From positions 1-6,580 of the forward strand of contig JADHUX010000027.1 of NCBI GenBank assembly GCA_016784285.1: 6,580 nt of DNA, in the 5' to 3' direction. How positions within the stretch are numbered: the stretch's first letter is position 1; each line of letters starts with the position of its first letter. The notes beneath the pieces were generated by a model. That model was given only the letters and a program-made list of their open reading frames with translations, made no database searches and was not told the origin of the DNA. Shown piece after piece: positions 5,906 to 6,580 of this stretch. Source of the stretch: Parcubacteria group bacterium. Lineage in GTDB: Bacteria; Patescibacteriota; Minisyncoccia; Phycocordibacterales; UBA2163. A program made the position numbers and the translations under genes.

Positions 5906-5926
5906 ATTAACGAATTAGTATTATTG
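5881..5926. promoter_or_regulatory. Inverted repeat centred on the -10 box (candidate operator)
   Basis: CAATAACACTAAT (5881-5893) and ATTAGTATTATTG (5914-5926) are reverse complements with one mismatch in 13 bases. The centre of symmetry, 5903.5, falls inside the proposed -10 box, so the arms flank it in the spacer and around the transcription start. This layout fits a repressor operator. The alternative is a hairpin in read-through RNA from the upstream gene. No T-run follows directly. Confidence 0.45.
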
Positions 5927-5937
5927 AAAAATTATTG

Positions 5938-5946
5938 AAAGGAGGG
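5938..5946 (+). promoter_or_regulatory. Strong Shine-Dalgarno sequence before the gene at 5952
   Basis: AAAGGAGGG ends 5 bases before ATG 5952. This near-perfect anti-16S match fixes the start of the membrane protein and is the strongest ribosome binding site in the window. Confidence 0.85.
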
Positions 5947-5951
5947 TTCTA

Positions 5952-6580
5952 ATGGAACTTTTAAACTTTGGTTGGAATAATCAGACTTATGTTTTCTTAG
6001 CGACCCTCTCTGTTGTTCTGTTTGGAACTTGGGGGCTATATGGTCAAGCTAAAAAAATATGGGCTAATAGGTCAGGAAAATCAGTATCCGTTGTGTTAAT
6101 AAGTGTACTAAGTTTTTTATACCTTTCATTTGTATTTTACGGTGTAGAAAAGTTAAGTGTTGCTTGTATAACCCAAGGGGTACTGAGAACAGCCTTATGT
6201 GTTCCTATTATGTTAGGGTTGTATCGTTTTAAGGGATTTAAAATGAAAGAAGTTATTTTAAATATCTTAATGTGCATGGTATTTGTTTGTATGATGTTTA
6301 TACAACAAATACCTCTGATGTTTTTAGTGTTTAATATTGCCTCGGCAATAGTGGCAATATTTTTACCATGGGAAATGGTTAAAGAGAAAAGCCATGGAGT
6401 TGTCTCTATGAAACTCCTTGTGACATCTTTAACGAGTTTCTTATTCTGGTTATGGTATGGAATAGTATTTCGTGACCTAATCATAATAGGGACAACAACC
6501 AGTCTTTCAATAATATTTGCCACATCCATAGTGATTTGGATATATTATTGGAAAAAAGAAAAAATATCTGTAAAGGTATT
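5952..6580 (+). CDS. PQ-loop/SWEET-like integral membrane protein (3' partial)
   Basis: This open frame runs off the window end: 209 full codons with no stop, starting MELLNFGWNNQTYVFLATLS. It is a polytopic membrane protein. By eye there are about seven hydrophobic helices, near residues 12-33, 46-64, 68-91, 100-117, 120-139, 152-172 and 176-199, in a 3+1+3 pattern. The two triple-helix halves resemble each other: GLYGQAKKIWANRSGKSVSV (29-48) ahead of helix 2 matches FLPWEMVKEKSHGVVSM (137-153) ahead of helix 6. This is the position and style of the PQ motif plus polar loop in PQ-loop, MtN3/SWEET and SemiSWEET carriers, although neither copy has a literal PQ. The family transports sugars or amino acids; the substrate here is unknown. 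Bacterial members are often single-repeat SemiSWEETs, so a two-repeat form is notable. Another seven-helix family is possible. It has its own promoter and an excellent ribosome binding site. Confidence 0.72.
   Translation, partial: MELLNFGWNNQTYVFLATLSVVLFGTWGLYGQAKKIWANRSGKSVSVVLISVLSFLYLSFVFYGVEKLSVACITQGVLRTALCVPIMLGLYRFKGFKMKEVILNILMCMVFVCMMFIQQIPLMFLVFNIASAIVAIFLPWEMVKEKSHGVVSMKLLVTSLTSFLFWLWYGIVFRDLIIIGTTTSLSIIFATSIVIWIYYWKKEKISVKV

Noticed and set aside
6137..6529. 130-codon minus-strand open frame.
   Set aside because: It is antisense to the clear membrane protein frame, has no family resemblance, and is best explained as a shadow.
1..6580. Alternative genetic code (TGA as glycine, as in some Patescibacteria).
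   Set aside because: No in-frame TGA occurs in any recognised gene. All seven stops are TAA or TAG, which is compatible with either code but gives no positive support for recoding.
1..6580. CRISPR arrays, tRNA genes and insertion sequences.
   Set aside because: No regularly spaced direct repeats, cloverleaf sequences or transposase frames were seen on either strand.

Overview
The window looks like a piece of a bacterial chromosome with moderately low GC, most likely from the Candidate Phyla Radiation (Patescibacteria, Parcubacteria-like). This assignment is an inference. It rests on the compact order rpoA-rplQ-rplM-rpsI, a short L13, and the 16-base palindrome TCCGCCAGCTGGCGGA, which from memory is a frequent small repeat in such genomes. 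The standard code fits: all seven visible stops are TAA or TAG, and no real gene contains an in-frame TGA. No 16S rRNA gene is present to settle the taxonomy.

Bases 1-2072 hold the end of a ribosomal protein/RNA polymerase operon: rpoA (5' end cut off by the window), rplQ, rplM and rpsI. The last three genes are almost fused, each joined by TAATATG. Bases 2144-4729 hold the chaperone genes grpE and dnaK; no dnaJ or hrcA follows. Non-coding palindromic structures sit in the rpoA/rplQ gap, the rpsI/grpE gap and the grpE/dnaK junction. Two identical palindromes lie inside the dnaK reading frame, on either side of the conserved C-terminal DAEFEE motif. A strong intrinsic terminator ends this block.

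Bases 4786-6580 differ in character. A TTGACA-N17-TAGTAT promoter drives a leader that folds like a SAM-I-superfamily riboswitch (P1, P2 with a 5-base loop, a pseudoknot, P3, P4, and the GCAACC and GGTGC core motifs). An intrinsic terminator follows directly, and its 5' arm overlaps the P1 3' strand. This arrangement predicts an ON switch, whereas SAM-I elements are usually OFF switches. The leader precedes a 249-residue protein of unknown function built of about four helical repeats. After a gap holding a second promoter centred in an inverted repeat, there is a partial gene for a membrane protein of about seven helices with two PQ-loop/SWEET-like halves. Both accessory genes have clear Shine-Dalgarno sequences; the five housekeeping starts upstream have none.

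The riboswitch-controlled repeat protein and its PQ-loop neighbour are the best candidates for something undescribed. One untested idea is sensing of S-adenosylmethionine coupled to a membrane or transport function.
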